From NCBI GenBank assembly GCA_937982065.1, contig CALJMO010000054.1, positions 1 through 64,000 on the forward strand: DNA of 64,000 nucleotides. The letters run 5' to 3'. The stretch is from an uncultured Collinsella sp. GTDB lineage: Bacteria > Actinomycetota > Coriobacteriia > Coriobacteriales > Coriobacteriaceae. The position numbers were made by a program, and so were the translations under genes. Of the stretch, positions 31,867-39,782 are shown one piece after another; the first letter of the stretch is position 1, and every line of letters starts with the position of its first letter. The notes under the pieces are model-generated. The model saw only the letters and a program-made list of their open reading frames with translations, ran no database searches and had not been told where the DNA came from.

Positions 31867-33561
31867 CTACTTGCGATGCGCGCGGTAGAACTCGATGAGC
31901 GCCTGGGTCGAAGCGTCCTGCTCGGCCTTTGCGGCGTCGTCGTGGAAGGCCGGGGTAATCTGCTTGGCAAGCTGCTTGCCCAGCTCAACGCCCCACTGGT
32001 CGTAGGAGTCGATGCCCCAGACCGTGCCCTCGACAAACGTGATGTGCTCGTACAGGGCGATGAGCTCGCCGAGCGCAAACGGGGTTAGCGTGTCGCCGAA
32101 GATCGAGGTCGTCGGGCGGTTGCCCTCAAAGCAACGGGCCGGGACGATCTGCTCGGGCGTGCCCTCGGCACGAACCTCGTCGGCCGTCTTACCAAAGGCG
32201 AGCGCCTTGGTCTGGGCCAGGAAGTTGCCCAGGAACAGCTCGTGGACATCCTGGCCGCTGTCGGTTGCGGGGTTAGCAGTGTTGGCGAAGGCGATAAAGT
32301 CGGCCGGAACCACCACAGTGCCCTGGTGCAGCAGCTGATAGAAGGCATGCTGGCCGTTGGTGCCGGGCTCACCCCAGAAGATCTCACCGGTGTCGGAGGT
32401 CACGGCGCTGCCGTCCCAACGGACATGCTTGCCGTTGGACTCCATGGTGAGCTGCTGCAGGTAGGCCGGGAAACGATGCAGGTACTGGCAGTACGGCAGC
32501 ACGGCGTGGCTCTTGGAACCGAAGAAGTTGACGTACCAGACGTTGAGCAGGCCCATCAGCGCGACGGCATTGTTCTCGAGCGGCGTGTTGCAGAAGTACT
32601 CGTCGATGGCGTGGAAGCCCTCGAGGAACTGTTGGAAGCGCTCGGGGCCGAGCACGACGATCAGCGACAGGCCCACGGCGGAGTCAACGGAATAGCGGCC
32701 GCCAACCCAGTTCCAGAAACCGAAGGCGTTGGCGGGGTCGATACCGAAGGCCTCGACCTTCTCGAGTGCGGTGGAAACGGCGACGAAGTGCTTTGCCACG
32801 GCCTCGGCGTTCTGCTCATCGGAGCCGTCGATGGCGCCCTGAGCCTTGAGCTGCTCGAGCATCCAGGTCTTGACTTCGCGGGCGTTGGTGAGGGTCTCGA
32901 GCGTGGTGAAGGTCTTGGAGACGATGATCACGAGCGTGGTCTCGGGGTCCAGACCGCGGAGCTTCTCGGCCTGGTCGTTGGGGTCGATGTTGGAGATATA
33001 GCGGCAGTCGATACCGGCGTCGGCATAGGGGCGCAGAGCCTCGTAAGCCATGACCGGGCCCAGATCGGAGCCACCGATGCCGATGGACACCAGGTGCTCG
33101 ATCTTCTTACCAGTTACGCCCTTCCACTCACCGGAGCGCACGCGCTCAGCGAAGGCATACATGCGGTCGAGGACCTCGTGCACGTCGGCGACGACATCCT
33201 GGCCGTCAACGATGAGCTGGCCTTTCTCGCTTGCCGGACGGCGAAGTGCGGTGTGCAGAACAGCGCGGTCCTCGGTGGTGTTGATGTGCTCGCCGGAGAA
33301 CATGGCGTCGCGGCGCTCCTCGAGCTTCACCTCGCGGGCAAGATCGCACAGCAGCTTGACGGTCTCATCGGTCACCAGGTTCTTGGACAGATCGAAGTGC
33401 AGGTCGCCGGCGTCAAAGCTCAACTTATTCACGCGGTCGGCGTCAGCAGCGAACCAGGCCTTGAGGTCGATGCCCTCGGCCTCGAGCTTCTCCTGATGGG
33501 CCTCGAGCGCCTTCCAAGCGGCGGTCGACGTAGCGTCGATAGGTGCGGCAACAGTTGCCAT
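31867..33561 (-). CDS. pgi: Glucose-6-phosphate isomerase
   Basis: Interconverts glucose 6-phosphate and fructose 6-phosphate at the entry to glycolysis. The product has 564 residues. Seen: SIGIGGSDLGPVMAYEAL near 144-161, the signature GFWNWVGGRYSVDSAVGLSL near 273-292, the second signature in which GSKSHAVLPY and LTMESNGK carry substrate-binding Lys and the catalytic Glu, and the C-terminal QWGVELGKQLAKQI with the conserved Lys. This is the long form. ATG 33561 has GAGGAGG upstream. It would also use glucose 6-phosphate from the FrlB-like deglycase of the 15-27 kb cluster. Confidence 0.96.
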   Translation of the reverse strand: MATVAAPIDATSTAAWKALEAHQEKLEAEGIDLKAWFAADADRVNKLSFDAGDLHFDLSKNLVTDETVKLLCDLAREVKLEERRDAMFSGEHINTTEDRAVLHTALRRPASEKGQLIVDGQDVVADVHEVLDRMYAFAERVRSGEWKGVTGKKIEHLVSIGIGGSDLGPVMAYEALRPYADAGIDCRYISNIDPNDQAEKLRGLDPETTLVIIVSKTFTTLETLTNAREVKTWMLEQLKAQGAIDGSDEQNAEAVAKHFVAVSTALEKVEAFGIDPANAFGFWNWVGGRYSVDSAVGLSLIVVLGPERFQQFLEGFHAIDEYFCNTPLENNAVALMGLLNVWYVNFFGSKSHAVLPYCQYLHRFPAYLQQLTMESNGKHVRWDGSAVTSDTGEIFWGEPGTNGQHAFYQLLHQGTVVVPADFIAFANTANPATDSGQDVHELFLGNFLAQTKALAFGKTADEVRAEGTPEQIVPARCFEGNRPTTSIFGDTLTPFALGELIALYEHITFVEGTVWGIDSYDQWGVELGKQLAKQITPAFHDDAAKAEQDASTQALIEFYRAHRK

Positions 33562-33681
33562 AAAGTCCTCCTCAGCATACGGGCGCATTCCTCCATGCGC
33601 CCGGATAATCAGATGCCCCTATTCTAACGCAGGTCAAGACCGTAATCAGCGAGCGTTGCCAATCGGCCCCCGAACGGCGAC

Positions 33682-33719
33682 CGACCAAAAAAGGGCAGGT
33701 TTATTTTGGCAGGTCAAAC
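33682..33719. repeat. Repeat element with CCAAAAAA end, copy 1
   Basis: Shares CGACCAAAAAA at its left and TTTTGGCAGGTCAAAC at its right with the element at 35115-35151, while the middle reads GGGCAGGT here and CCTGTCCC there, nearly inverted. Its left part also forms the T-run of the terminator below on the minus strand. Confidence 0.5.
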
Positions 33720-33749
33720 GCTTTACCTACCATAATTTACCTGCCCCTT
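33688..33749 (-). terminator. Terminator of the half-length dehydrogenase-like gene
   Basis: On the minus strand, GGGCAGGT (from about 33748) pairs with ACCTGCCC (33693-33700) and is followed by TTTTTT. The loop is long, near 40 nt, but could hold internal pairing. Confidence 0.55.
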
Positions 33750-33761
33750 CCTGGTGAGCCA

Positions 33762-34337
33762 TTATGCCGCGGCGCATACGCTGCCGAGCAGCTCGCGCAG
33801 GGGAGAGCCGATGCCCTCCAACAGCTCGGGTGCGATAATGGCAAAAACGGGAACCTCGCCGGCACCCACAACGGCGGGCACTTTTCCCTCGGAGACGATA
33901 CATCCGTAGGGAACAAAGCCGCCCTCGCCGGCATCGAGCACGGCCATGCGATGAGCGAGTTCGCGCACAAAGCTCGCCGTATCGGCATCGCCGATCGCCA
34001 GGACAAAGTCCACGCCCTCATCGGTCGCCAAGGCTACGGCCTCATCGACCAAATCGTCTCCCCCGTCGCCCCCGACCAAGCCGCAACGAAAGAGTATGCG
34101 TTCGAGCAGGGCGCGATCGAGCGAGCCCAGCGCCGCCGAAACAAGCTCATCACGCGTGTGCTTGTCGCCTCCCAGCACGACCAGTGCCTTGGTGCCGCCA
34201 TAGTGGGCAACCAATCGTCCGCACCAGCGAGCCACATCCCCATCCGCAACCAAGCGCGTCGGCATACCAAACCCATAGTTGACCATTGTCCCCACAACCC
34301 TTCCGTGCTTTATGGTGGTATCGATTGTTAGGCTCAT
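33762..34337 (-). CDS. Half-length protein like the N-terminal domain of iron-dependent alcohol dehydrogenases
   Basis: Protein of 191 residues. The first part (VNYGFGMPTRLVADGD near 19-34, TKALVVLGGDKHTRDELVSAALGSL near 49-73, and GVDFVLAIGDADTASFVRELAHRMAV near 108-133) follows the Rossmann-type NAD-binding half of iron-containing alcohol dehydrogenases, where the usual GGGS is GDADTA. The helical, His-rich metal-binding half is missing, so alcohol oxidation is not expected. The gene has its own ATG and a terminator, which argues against simple decay. It could be a minimised nucleotide-binding protein or a remnant kept for another use. ATG 34337 has an A-rich leader, ribosome site weak. Confidence 0.65.
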   Translation of the reverse strand: MSLTIDTTIKHGRVVGTMVNYGFGMPTRLVADGDVARWCGRLVAHYGGTKALVVLGGDKHTRDELVSAALGSLDRALLERILFRCGLVGGDGGDDLVDEAVALATDEGVDFVLAIGDADTASFVRELAHRMAVLDAGEGGFVPYGCIVSEGKVPAVVGAGEVPVFAIIAPELLEGIGSPLRELLGSVCAAA

Positions 34338-34427
34338 GCTACGAAGCGAGCTTTTCCGAGCTGTTTCGCGCTCTTTAGGGCTGCGTTAAAATCAGATTCG
34401 ATCCGACATGGCGTCCAGTTGCGACAA

Positions 34428-35051
34428 TTAGGCGGTCAAAATCCAAGGGCCAAGACGCACGAACAGGATGAGCCAGACAAAAGACAGGCAAAACCCGCCC
34501 AGCACATCCGAAACGTAGTGCACGCCCAGGTAGACACGGCTGACACCCACCGCAAGGATGACGCACGCAAGTGCAACCTCGATGGCGGCGCCGAACGGAA
34601 GGCCACACACGCCACACCGCACCAACCATATGCCATAGCCATAAAACGCCATGGCCGCCATCGAGTGGCCCGAGGGGAAGCTCAGCCCCGGTGCCTCGAC
34701 AAGCCGAAATCCCTGTGGACGAGGTCGACGCACAAGGACCTTTAACAGCTGGTCGATTGCGCTGATAGCACCGACATTGAAGGCGGCCCAGACAACATGG
34801 GCCCAATTGGGCGCCCACAGCATCGCCGCGGCTAGCACACCGACGACAAACGGCAGCGACGCCAAACTCGAGGCGGCTTTCATCGCGGCCGTCAACACCG
34901 GCGACCGAAGCCTCTCGACAAGCAGCAAGTATCCCACCTCATCGATTCTTATAGCCCGTCCTTTGAGGACCTTGATCAGCAGGTAAACAAAGATCGCAAG
35001 GCACAGCACGAACAGTATCAAAAGTGCAAGATCACCCATACCTATGGTCAT
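34428..35051 (-). CDS. PAP2-family lipid phosphatase
   Basis: Integral membrane phosphatase of 207 residues with about six transmembrane segments. The three PAP2 motifs are clear: KVLVRRPRP near 104-112, PSGHSMAAM near 126-134, and SRVYLGVHYVSDVLGG near 170-185, which carry the catalytic His pair and Asp. Enzymes of this family dephosphorylate undecaprenyl diphosphate or phosphatidic acid at the outer face of the membrane, so a role in wall-lipid recycling is likely. ATG 35051 has GAGGGGG upstream. It is divergent from the Y-family polymerase gene. Confidence 0.9.
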   Translation of the reverse strand: MTIGMGDLALLILFVLCLAIFVYLLIKVLKGRAIRIDEVGYLLLVERLRSPVLTAAMKAASSLASLPFVVGVLAAAMLWAPNWAHVVWAAFNVGAISAIDQLLKVLVRRPRPQGFRLVEAPGLSFPSGHSMAAMAFYGYGIWLVRCGVCGLPFGAAIEVALACVILAVGVSRVYLGVHYVSDVLGGFCLSFVWLILFVRLGPWILTA

Positions 35052-35114
35052 CCATACCCCCTCAGCGTATTTAACACATTAAGGCTACCGACCCACCGTA
35101 AGCACTCGGTAAAC

Positions 35115-35151
35115 CGACCAAAAAACCTGTCCCTTTTTGGTAGGTTTTGAC
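35115..35151. repeat. Repeat element with CCAAAAAA end, copy 2
   Basis: Second member of the pair with 33682-33719, lying in the divergent space between the PAP2 and polymerase genes. The CCAAAAA and TTTTTGG parts form an inverted repeat (about 35118-35140). Confidence 0.5.
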
Positions 35152-35175
35152 GGTGTCCGGTCGAGCGGGTATTAT

Positions 35176-35206
35176 CGAACAGGTATTCGATAAGAACATG
35201 TGTTTG
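35176..35206 (+). promoter_or_regulatory. Two LexA-type SOS boxes upstream of the Y-family polymerase
   Basis: CGAACAGGTATTCG (35176-35189) and AGAACATGTGTTTG (35193-35206) both resemble the Gram-positive LexA box CGAAC-N4-GTTYG. The second matches the central RNRY positions. They lie 15 to 45 bp before the start codon. Confidence 0.7.
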
Positions 35207-35220
35207 ATGAAAGGGCACGG

Positions 35221-36726
35221 ATGGCGCACGAGCAGCACACCTACATCTGTATCGACCTCAAGACGTTTTATGCCAGCGTCGAGTGCGTCGATCGTGGGCT
35301 CGATCCGCTCACCACCAACCTGGTCGTTGCCGACGAATCGCGCGGACGCACGACCATCTGTCTCGCTATCACGCAGGCCATGAAGGACCTAGGGATTCAC
35401 AATCGCTGTCGCCTGTTCGAAATACCCGATGGCATCGACTACATCAAGGCCGTACCGCGCATGCAGCACTACATGGAGGTGTCGGCGCAGATCTACGGTA
35501 TCTACCTGAAATACGTCAGTCCGCAAGACGTTCACGTCTACTCAATTGACGAGTGCTTTATCGACGTGACGCCCTATCTGGACCTCTATCACACCGATGC
35601 GGAAGGCTTCGCCTGCATACTGCGCGACGAGGTCCTGGCGCGCACCGGCATCACGGCGACGGTCGGCATCGGCCCCAACCTATTCCAGGCCAAGGTTGCA
35701 CTCGATATTACCGCCAAGCACGTGCCCAGCCGTATCGGCATACTCGACGACGAGACCTTTCGCAAGGAGATCTGGCCCCATCGCCCCATCACCGACATCT
35801 GGGGCATCGGCCCCGGCGTGGCGGCCCGTCTCGAGAAATACGGCGTCTACGACCTAATGGGCGTCGCCGCACTCGACGAGAACCTGCTCTACGACGAGCT
35901 CGGCGTCAATGCCGAATATCTTATCGACCACGCCTTCGGGCGTGAGCCGACAACCATCGCCGATATCCAAGCTTATCGCCCACAAGCGACCTCGACCACC
36001 ACGGGGCAGGTGCTCTCGAAGGGCTATGCCTACGAGCAGGCCTACACCGTCTTGCGCGAAATGGTCGATGCCGCCGTGCTGGATTTGATCGACAAGCACG
36101 TGGTGTGCAACAGCATCTCGCTCTTTGTGGGCTATGCAAGCGAGCACGCCGACATACGCCGGCTCAACGCCAGCGGCACGGCGCAGTATATAGACGGCTG
36201 CGGACACCTGCGCTCGAGCACTTCGGGCATCGAGCCCGCAGCGACCGACGGCCTCGAGCTCGCGCACCGCGCACCGAAACCCGTCCAGCGAGATGACGAA
36301 CGCCGACGTTTGGTACGGGAGGCACAAGCGATTGACGGCATCTTTGTGGGCGAACACGGCGGCAAGCCGCGTGGTGGCTATGCCGCGTTCTTTGCGCACT
36401 CCAACGCCTCACGCAAGCTGCCCGAGAGCACTAATTCGTTTAAGAAGATCATGGGCTATTTCGATGACCTTTGGGCACAAACGGTCGACCCCAAGCGACC
36501 GGTCAAGCGTATCAATCTGGGCTTTGGCAATCTGGTGCCCGAGGAATTTGCCACCATCGATCTGTTCAGCGATGTTAAGGCCGATGAACGCGAGCGCGAC
36601 CTGGCACGCGCCGTCTTGGCCGTGAAGGGCAAGTACGGCAAGAACGCGCTCGTCAAGGGATTAAGCTTTACCACCGGCGCCACCGCACGCGAACGCAACG
36701 ATCAGGTAGGAGGACATCGTGCCTAA
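35221..36726 (+). CDS. Y-family DNA polymerase (UvrX/UmuC-like)
   Basis: Translesion polymerase of 501 residues. Seen: the catalytic Asp in CIDLKTFYASVE near 10-21, the second acidic pair in YSIDECFIDV near 107-116, GIGPNLFQAKVALDITAK, and the helix-hairpin-helix region IWGIGPGVAARLEKYGVYDLMGVA. The C-terminal third is the UvrX type rather than DinB. It is paired with a YolD-like gene, overlapping by 8 nt, as in Bacillus uvrX/yolD sets. Start ATG 35221 has AAAGGG upstream; a GTG at 35200 would lie inside the second LexA box. Expression is probably induced by DNA damage. Confidence 0.92.
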   Translation: MAHEQHTYICIDLKTFYASVECVDRGLDPLTTNLVVADESRGRTTICLAITQAMKDLGIHNRCRLFEIPDGIDYIKAVPRMQHYMEVSAQIYGIYLKYVSPQDVHVYSIDECFIDVTPYLDLYHTDAEGFACILRDEVLARTGITATVGIGPNLFQAKVALDITAKHVPSRIGILDDETFRKEIWPHRPITDIWGIGPGVAARLEKYGVYDLMGVAALDENLLYDELGVNAEYLIDHAFGREPTTIADIQAYRPQATSTTTGQVLSKGYAYEQAYTVLREMVDAAVLDLIDKHVVCNSISLFVGYASEHADIRRLNASGTAQYIDGCGHLRSSTSGIEPAATDGLELAHRAPKPVQRDDERRRLVREAQAIDGIFVGEHGGKPRGGYAAFFAHSNASRKLPESTNSFKKIMGYFDDLWAQTVDPKRPVKRINLGFGNLVPEEFATIDLFSDVKADERERDLARAVLAVKGKYGKNALVKGLSFTTGATARERNDQVGGHRA

Positions 36727-37144
36727 GTCCCAACAACAGCCGATACGGCCACCGACGCCTTTTGAACGTCTAGCGGACCCCGAGGGAAGACGCCGATCCG
36801 CCGACCCCAGACTCACCGCCAACGGCACCGTCCGTGCCGGCCGTGCCGCGCAGTTTATGCCCTTTGCCGCCCTCACGGGATACTACGAGCTCGTGCGTAA
36901 ACAAGAGATCACCGCCGAGCCAAAATGCGAACTCACAGAAGAAAAAGCCCTCGAACTTTCGAAAAAGCTCGAGGGCCTCAAGCGTGGCGACTTGGTTCGT
37001 GTCACCTATTACGATACGTACGGCTATCGCGCTCGCACGGGCATCCTCGACGAGGTGCTCCCCGCTTTCAAGCTCCTCAAGCTCAAAGATATCGCCATCG
37101 ACTTCGACGACATCCAGGACATTGAGTTACGCGGACGAGCCTAG
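36719..37144 (+). CDS. YolD-like protein
   Basis: Protein of 141 residues. The first half (AGRAAQFMPFAALTGYYELVRKQE near 40-63) and the second half (LKRGDLVRVTYYDTYGYRARTGILDEV near 88-114, then LKLKDIAIDFDDIQDI) match the YolD family, small proteins that accompany Y-family polymerases and are thought to regulate them. The GTG start at 36719 has AGGAGG seven bases upstream and overlaps the polymerase stop, so it is translationally coupled to it. Confidence 0.85.
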   Translation: MPKSQQQPIRPPTPFERLADPEGRRRSADPRLTANGTVRAGRAAQFMPFAALTGYYELVRKQEITAEPKCELTEEKALELSKKLEGLKRGDLVRVTYYDTYGYRARTGILDEVLPAFKLLKLKDIAIDFDDIQDIELRGRA

Positions 37145-37170
37145 ACAAGGACGCGCATCCAGGGCGGCGC

Positions 37171-37554
37171 TTACAGCGTCATGACGTAGTAGCCCGCGTC
37201 TTTCACGGCCGTCTCGAGGACACCACGATCAACCGGCTGCTTAGAGCGCACGCGTGCCGTGTGGTCCGCATACGTCACCGTTGCCCACACGCCATCCAGC
37301 GCATTGAGGGCATTGGCTACGTTCTGAGCGCAGCCGTCACAGCTCATGCCGCCGATAAGCAGCTCATCGCTATAGGGATAGTGCGACGCATCGGTATCCA
37401 CCACAACAACCTTTTTGGCCTTCTTGCCGCTCGTACCATCGCTGCAACAACTCTTCCCGTGTGTCGAAGCGGCAATGCGACGCAGTCCAAAAAACATGCC
37501 GGCGGCAATGACGGCCAGCACGATGATATTCGCAGGGTTGAGCAAGTCACTCAT
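37171..37554 (-). CDS. Membrane-anchored HMA (copper-chaperone-like) protein
   Basis: Protein of 127 residues. A transmembrane helix at about 8-24, then a Cys-Cys pair near 36-37 in a Lys-rich stretch, then an HMA domain with the metal-binding loop GGMSCDGC at 68-75 and the usual strand ending GYYVMTL. Such single HMA proteins carry Cu(I) to efflux ATPases. Here the membrane anchor would hold the domain on the inner face. A CsoR-type palindrome lies 29-47 nt before the ATG. ATG 37554 has AAGGGG upstream. No CopA gene is in the window. Confidence 0.85.
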   Translation of the reverse strand: MSDLLNPANIIVLAVIAAGMFFGLRRIAASTHGKSCCSDGTSGKKAKKVVVVDTDASHYPYSDELLIGGMSCDGCAQNVANALNALDGVWATVTYADHTARVRSKQPVDRGVLETAVKDAGYYVMTL

Positions 37555-37582
37555 GCGTTCCCCTTTCAAGTAGCCCTATCTA

Positions 37583-37601
37583 GATACCCCCATGGGGTGT
37601 C
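37583..37601. promoter_or_regulatory. CsoR-like operator upstream of the HMA gene
   Basis: GATACCCCCATGGGGTGTC is a near-perfect palindrome of the type bound by the copper repressor CsoR (TACCC...GGGTA core). It lies right before the HMA gene. Confidence 0.55.
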
Positions 37602-37662
37602 CCCATCTTAACCCAAAATCATGTCAGTTCGGTCAATTAGTTTCCCTCTTCAAACTTTTTAG

Positions 37663-37705
37663 TTGACCAAGGTTTACTTTCGTGTATAAGTTTTCCTAGG
37701 CTAAC
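37663..37705 (+). promoter_or_regulatory. Promoter with DtxR/IdeR-like site upstream of DUF3793-flavodoxin
   Basis: TTGACC (37663-37668) and TATAAG (37685-37690) are 16 bp apart on the plus strand. The sequence GTTTTCCTAGGCTAAC (37690-37705) follows, a 16-bp imperfect palindrome that contains TAGGCTAAC, the core half of the DtxR/IdeR box. Confidence 0.5.
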
Positions 37706-37729
37706 AAGTGAGGGCTCGAAAGGGGCAAC

Positions 37730-38434
37730 GTGACTCGAACCATTGACATCCCAACATACCAAACGGCTGTCGTGCGCAACTGCTCCCCTACGCTCGCAGG
37801 TATCAAGCCGGCTTCGCTCTTTACCTATCCCGGCGTTTACGCCAACCAAAACGGAAAACCCGGCGCCGCCCATATCGAAGAGCGACGCTCTCGCCTGCTC
37901 GCCGTCATAGCCGAATGCAACCGCGAGCTCCAACTGCTCGGGATCCATATGAGTGTTTTGGTCTGGCGCCCCTGCGGAGCGCTCATCTATGTGTACCGCC
38001 CTGCGGACCTCATGCGATACCTCTCCGACCCCCGCGCTGCGACGGCGCTTGTCGCCGAAGGCTACGATGTCCACAACCTGCCCGCATCCCTGGTGCATCT
38101 CGCCGCGCGCATCACGCTGGCAAGCAGCAATGCCGCAGAAAGCGCCTATGACGGCAGTGTCTGCGCACTCGCGCGAAATAGGCACTGCGATACGGGGTGC
38201 ATGTGCGAGTTCCCCCACGAAATTGGCTATTTTTTGGGCTATCCCTACGAAGATGTCCATCAGTTTATCGTCCAGCACGGCGAAAACTATAAGGTCTTTG
38301 GCGCCTGGAAGGTATACACGAACGTCGAACAGGCGCTCACGACCTTCGATTCCTATCGCGCATGCACGCAATACCTTACCTATATCTATCAACAGGGATG
38401 CACCCTGGGACAACTTGTCCAGGCAACCCGATAG
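37730..38434 (+). CDS. DUF3793 family protein
   Basis: Protein of 234 residues. Seen: NCSPTLAGIKPASLFTY near 16-32, LLGIHMSVLVWRPCGALIYVYRP near 65-87, and the segment CMCEFPHEIGYFLGYPYEDVHQFI near 162-185, which matches the DUF3793 family, frequently coded just before a flavodoxin. Function unknown; a few relatives are linked to iron or flavodoxin use by neighbourhood only. The GTG at 37730 has AAAGGGG upstream. Flavodoxin follows 46 nt later. The region before it carries a possible iron-dependent operator. Confidence 0.8.
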   Translation: MTRTIDIPTYQTAVVRNCSPTLAGIKPASLFTYPGVYANQNGKPGAAHIEERRSRLLAVIAECNRELQLLGIHMSVLVWRPCGALIYVYRPADLMRYLSDPRAATALVAEGYDVHNLPASLVHLAARITLASSNAAESAYDGSVCALARNRHCDTGCMCEFPHEIGYFLGYPYEDVHQFIVQHGENYKVFGAWKVYTNVEQALTTFDSYRACTQYLTYIYQQGCTLGQLVQATR

Positions 38435-38480
38435 AGCATACAAAACGCGGCCGCACGCCGCACAACCGAAAGGAAGACAT

Positions 38481-38900
38481 ATGAGCAAGATCGCAGTCGT
38501 CTACTGGAGCGGCACGGGCAACACCGAAGCCATGGCAAACTTCGTTGCCGAGGGCGCAACCGGTGCCGGCGCCGAGGCAGAGGTCATCTCCTGCGCCGAC
38601 TTCTCCGCAGACAAGGCCGCCGGCTATGACGCCATTGCCTTCGGCTGCCCCGCCATGGGTTCCGAGGAGCTTGAGTATGACGAGTTCCAGCCTATGTGGG
38701 ACGAGGTCAAGGAGACCCTCGGCGATAAGAAGGTCGTCCTCTTTGGCTCCTACTCGTGGGCCGAGGGCGAGTGGATGGAAAACTGGAAGGCCGACGCAGA
38801 CGAGGCCGGCGTCAACGTCGTGGACTCCACCATCTGCTACGATGCGCCCGACGATGAGGGCGAGGCGGCCTGCAAGGCTCTGGGAGCCGAGCTCGCGTAA
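38481..38900 (+). CDS. Flavodoxin
   Basis: Small FMN protein of 139 residues, an electron carrier that replaces ferredoxin when iron is short. Seen: the phosphate-binding loop VVYWSGTGNTEAMA near 6-19, GCPAMGSEELEYDEFQPMWDE near 55-75 and FGSYSWAEGEWMENW near 88-102, where the Trp and Tyr stack on the flavin ring in related proteins. No Cys-rich or membrane part. ATG 38481 has AAAGGAAG upstream. It is probably co-transcribed with the DUF3793 gene and ended by the strong hairpin at 38951. Confidence 0.93.
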   Translation: MSKIAVVYWSGTGNTEAMANFVAEGATGAGAEAEVISCADFSADKAAGYDAIAFGCPAMGSEELEYDEFQPMWDEVKETLGDKKVVLFGSYSWAEGEWMENWKADADEAGVNVVDSTICYDAPDDEGEAACKALGAELA

Positions 38901-38950
38901 CGAACCCAGGGCCTCCAAAAGAGCCCGCATCAAAGCGCATCCCCATCCCT

Positions 38951-38996
38951 ACAAAAGAGCGGGGGCTGGATTCAAGTCCAGCCCCCGCTCTTTTGT
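38951..38996. terminator. Bidirectional terminator between flavodoxin and the ABC transporter
   Basis: A 20-bp perfect stem (38951-38970 with 38977-38996) and 6-nt loop, with A-runs on the left and T-runs on the right side, able to end both convergent transcripts. Confidence 0.95.
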
Positions 38997-39017
38997 AACG
39001 GCAGTTACATCAACCGG

Positions 39018-39770
39018 CTACGAGATATTGCCCAAAAACGCCTTGGTGCGTTCGCTCTTGGGATGGTCGAAGACCTCGCTTGGCGTGCCCTCCTCCACGA
39101 TAACGCCGCCATCCATAAAGACGACGCGGTCGGCGACGTCGCGGGCAAAGCCCATCTCGTGCGTCACGACGATCATGGTCATGCCATCGCGTGCCAGGTC
39201 GCGCATGACACCCAGAACGTCGCGAACCAGCTCGGGATCGAGCGCCGACGTGGCCTCGTCAAAGAGCATAACGTGAGGGTTCATCGACAGGGCGCGGGCG
39301 ATGGCAACGCGCTGCTGCTGGCCGCCCGAGAGCTGGCTCGGCATAAAGTCGATACGCTCGGCAAGACCGACCTTGGTCAGCTCCTCGACGGCGATCTTCT
39401 CGGCCTCTTCCTTGCTGCGCTTGAGCACCTTTTGCTGCGCAAGCATGACGTTCTTTTTGACCGACAGGTGCGGGAACAGGTTGAACTGCTGAAACACCAT
39501 GCCCAAGTGCGTACGCACCTTATTGAGGTCAACGCCCTTGGCGCACACATCCACGCCCTCGACGACAATCGAACCACTCGTAGGATGCTCCAGACGATTG
39601 ATGCAGCGAAGCATCGTCGACTTGCCCGAGCCCGAAGGACCCAGAACTACGACGACCTCGCCCTTATGCACATCCAGATCGATATCGCGCAGGACCACGT
39701 TATCGCCAAAGGCCTTCTGGAGGTTCTTAATGCTGACGACGACCTCGTTCGAGTTATTGGTTTCGCTCAT
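39018..39770 (-). CDS. Polar amino-acid ABC transporter ATPase (GlnQ-like)
   Basis: ABC ATPase of 250 residues. Seen: Walker A GPSGSGKST near 42-50, Q-loop VFQQFNLFPHLSV near 90-102, signature LSGGQQQRVAIARAL near 147-161, Walker B VMLFDEATSALDPEL near 168-182 and the switch VTHEMGFAR near 204-212. It belongs to the polar amino-acid class with the permease and binding-protein genes directly upstream on the same strand: start ATG 39770 with GGAGG, 12 nt after the permease stop. Substrate is one of glutamine, cystine or a basic amino acid; not resolved. Confidence 0.92.
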   Translation of the reverse strand: MSETNNSNEVVVSIKNLQKAFGDNVVLRDIDLDVHKGEVVVVLGPSGSGKSTMLRCINRLEHPTSGSIVVEGVDVCAKGVDLNKVRTHLGMVFQQFNLFPHLSVKKNVMLAQQKVLKRSKEEAEKIAVEELTKVGLAERIDFMPSQLSGGQQQRVAIARALSMNPHVMLFDEATSALDPELVRDVLGVMRDLARDGMTMIVVTHEMGFARDVADRVVFMDGGVIVEEGTPSEVFDHPKSERTKAFLGNIS

Positions 39771-39782
39771 GATAGGACCTCC

